From Ignavibacteria bacterium (GTDB lineage Bacteria; Bacteroidota; Ignavibacteria; Tepidaquicellales; OLB5), in assembly GCA_027492415.1 (NCBI GenBank), contig JAPUEV010000358.1:1-5684 (forward strand): a DNA stretch of 5,684 nucleotides, in the 5' to 3' direction. Position 1 is the stretch's first letter, and every line of letters begins with the position of its first letter. The notes beneath the pieces were generated by a model, which was not told the DNA's origin, did not search any database, and saw nothing but the letters and a program-made list of their open reading frames with translations. Made by a program: the position numbers and the translations under genes. Positions 5,479-5,684 of the stretch are shown one piece after another.

Positions 5479-5684
5479 TAAAATATGTATAAACACATTT
5501 TCAAGTGATACGGGCTTTATCCTGTGATCTTTCAGTACAATATTATTTTTCTGCAGCAGATCATCTATGCCTGCGAAATCAGTATCACTGTTAACCGCTA
5601 TATCTATTCTGTCTCCGAATAACTGTGATTCAAATTCTGTTTTATCGGAAATAATTTTATATGTTTCTCTCAGGTTTGCTGTTA
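5467..5684 (-). CDS. ABC transporter ATP-binding protein, first of two (C-terminal 71 residues only)
   Basis: An open frame runs in from the right edge (T-A-N-L-R-E-T-Y-K) to a TGA at 5469-5467. Its end, R-I-K-P-V-S-L-E-N-V-F-I-H-I-L-K-E-Q, matches the P-S-L-E-D-V-F motif that closes ABC-2 exporter ATPases, including the next gene (A-P-S-L-E-D-V-F-V-N-L-L). The visible part is the regulatory or dimerisation extension after the nucleotide-binding domain; Walker motifs would lie outside the window. It is followed after 131 bases by the second ATPase on the same strand with no obvious terminator, so both probably belong to one operon. Together they would correspond to the two halves of E. coli YbhF. 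The last codons and the stop are built from heptamer-array sequence. Confidence 0.88.
   Translation of the reverse strand, partial: TANLRETYKIISDKTEFESQLFGDRIDIAVNSDTDFAGIDDLLQKNNIVLKDHRIKPVSLENVFIHILKEQ

Noticed and set aside
5336..5684. The two ATPase genes as one YbhF-type gene broken by a frameshift or stop
   Set aside because: The downstream ATPase has its own ATG and begins with a normal family N-terminus, the upstream one ends with a normal family C-terminus, and 131 noncoding bases separate them.
2033..5684. Assigning the exporter to antibiotic resistance, sodium efflux or lipopolysaccharide export
   Set aside because: Permease and ATPase sequences of this class do not reveal the substrate, and no substrate-linked gene is in view.

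Overview
This is an AT-rich bacterial window in which every convincing gene lies on the minus strand. The exported protein carries an Ig/FnIII-like 'W-T-x-x-E-x-N-x-x-F-E-I-E-R-S' domain typical of the Bacteroidota/Ignavibacteriota/Chlorobi lineage. Two genes have good AGGAG ribosome binding sites, which most classical Bacteroidota lack. A member of the Ignavibacteria or a related group is my best guess; this is inference, since no marker gene is present.

Layout in transcription order (high to low coordinates). (1) 5684-2033 is the end of an ABC-2 export operon: the C-terminus of a first ATPase (5684-5467), a complete second ATPase (5335-4394), and two paralogous six-TM permeases (4303-3176 and 3172-2033). 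Order and sequence resemble E. coli ybhF-ybhS-ybhR, except that the double-ATPase YbhF is here two separate genes. A membrane-fusion (HlyD/YbhG-like) gene would be expected just beyond the right edge. (2) 1825-1412 is a small exported protein with a single FnIII-like domain, behind its own probable promoter. (3) 1273-893 and 843-505 are tandem paralogous small membrane proteins of the DUF4870/Tic20-like type. They are probably cotranscribed and end at a very clear factor-independent terminator (441-476). (4) 371-1 is another small membrane protein whose stop codon falls at the window edge.

The ABC genes should form one exporter: two different ATPases paired with two different permeases, moving an unknown substrate (drug-like, lipid-like or ionic) out of the cytoplasm. 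Nothing here fixes the substrate. The small membrane proteins have no known function.

The least expected signal lies between the ABC genes. Each ATPase stop codon is followed directly by a heptanucleotide tandem array sharing an N3-TAAT core on the + strand: about ten units at 5409-5478 and about six degenerate units at 4350-4394. The second array is followed by a GC-rich REP-like hairpin (4315-4334) just in front of the first permease start. I see no CRISPR array, tRNA, rRNA, transposase or phage gene, and no clear candidate for a new multi-gene system.
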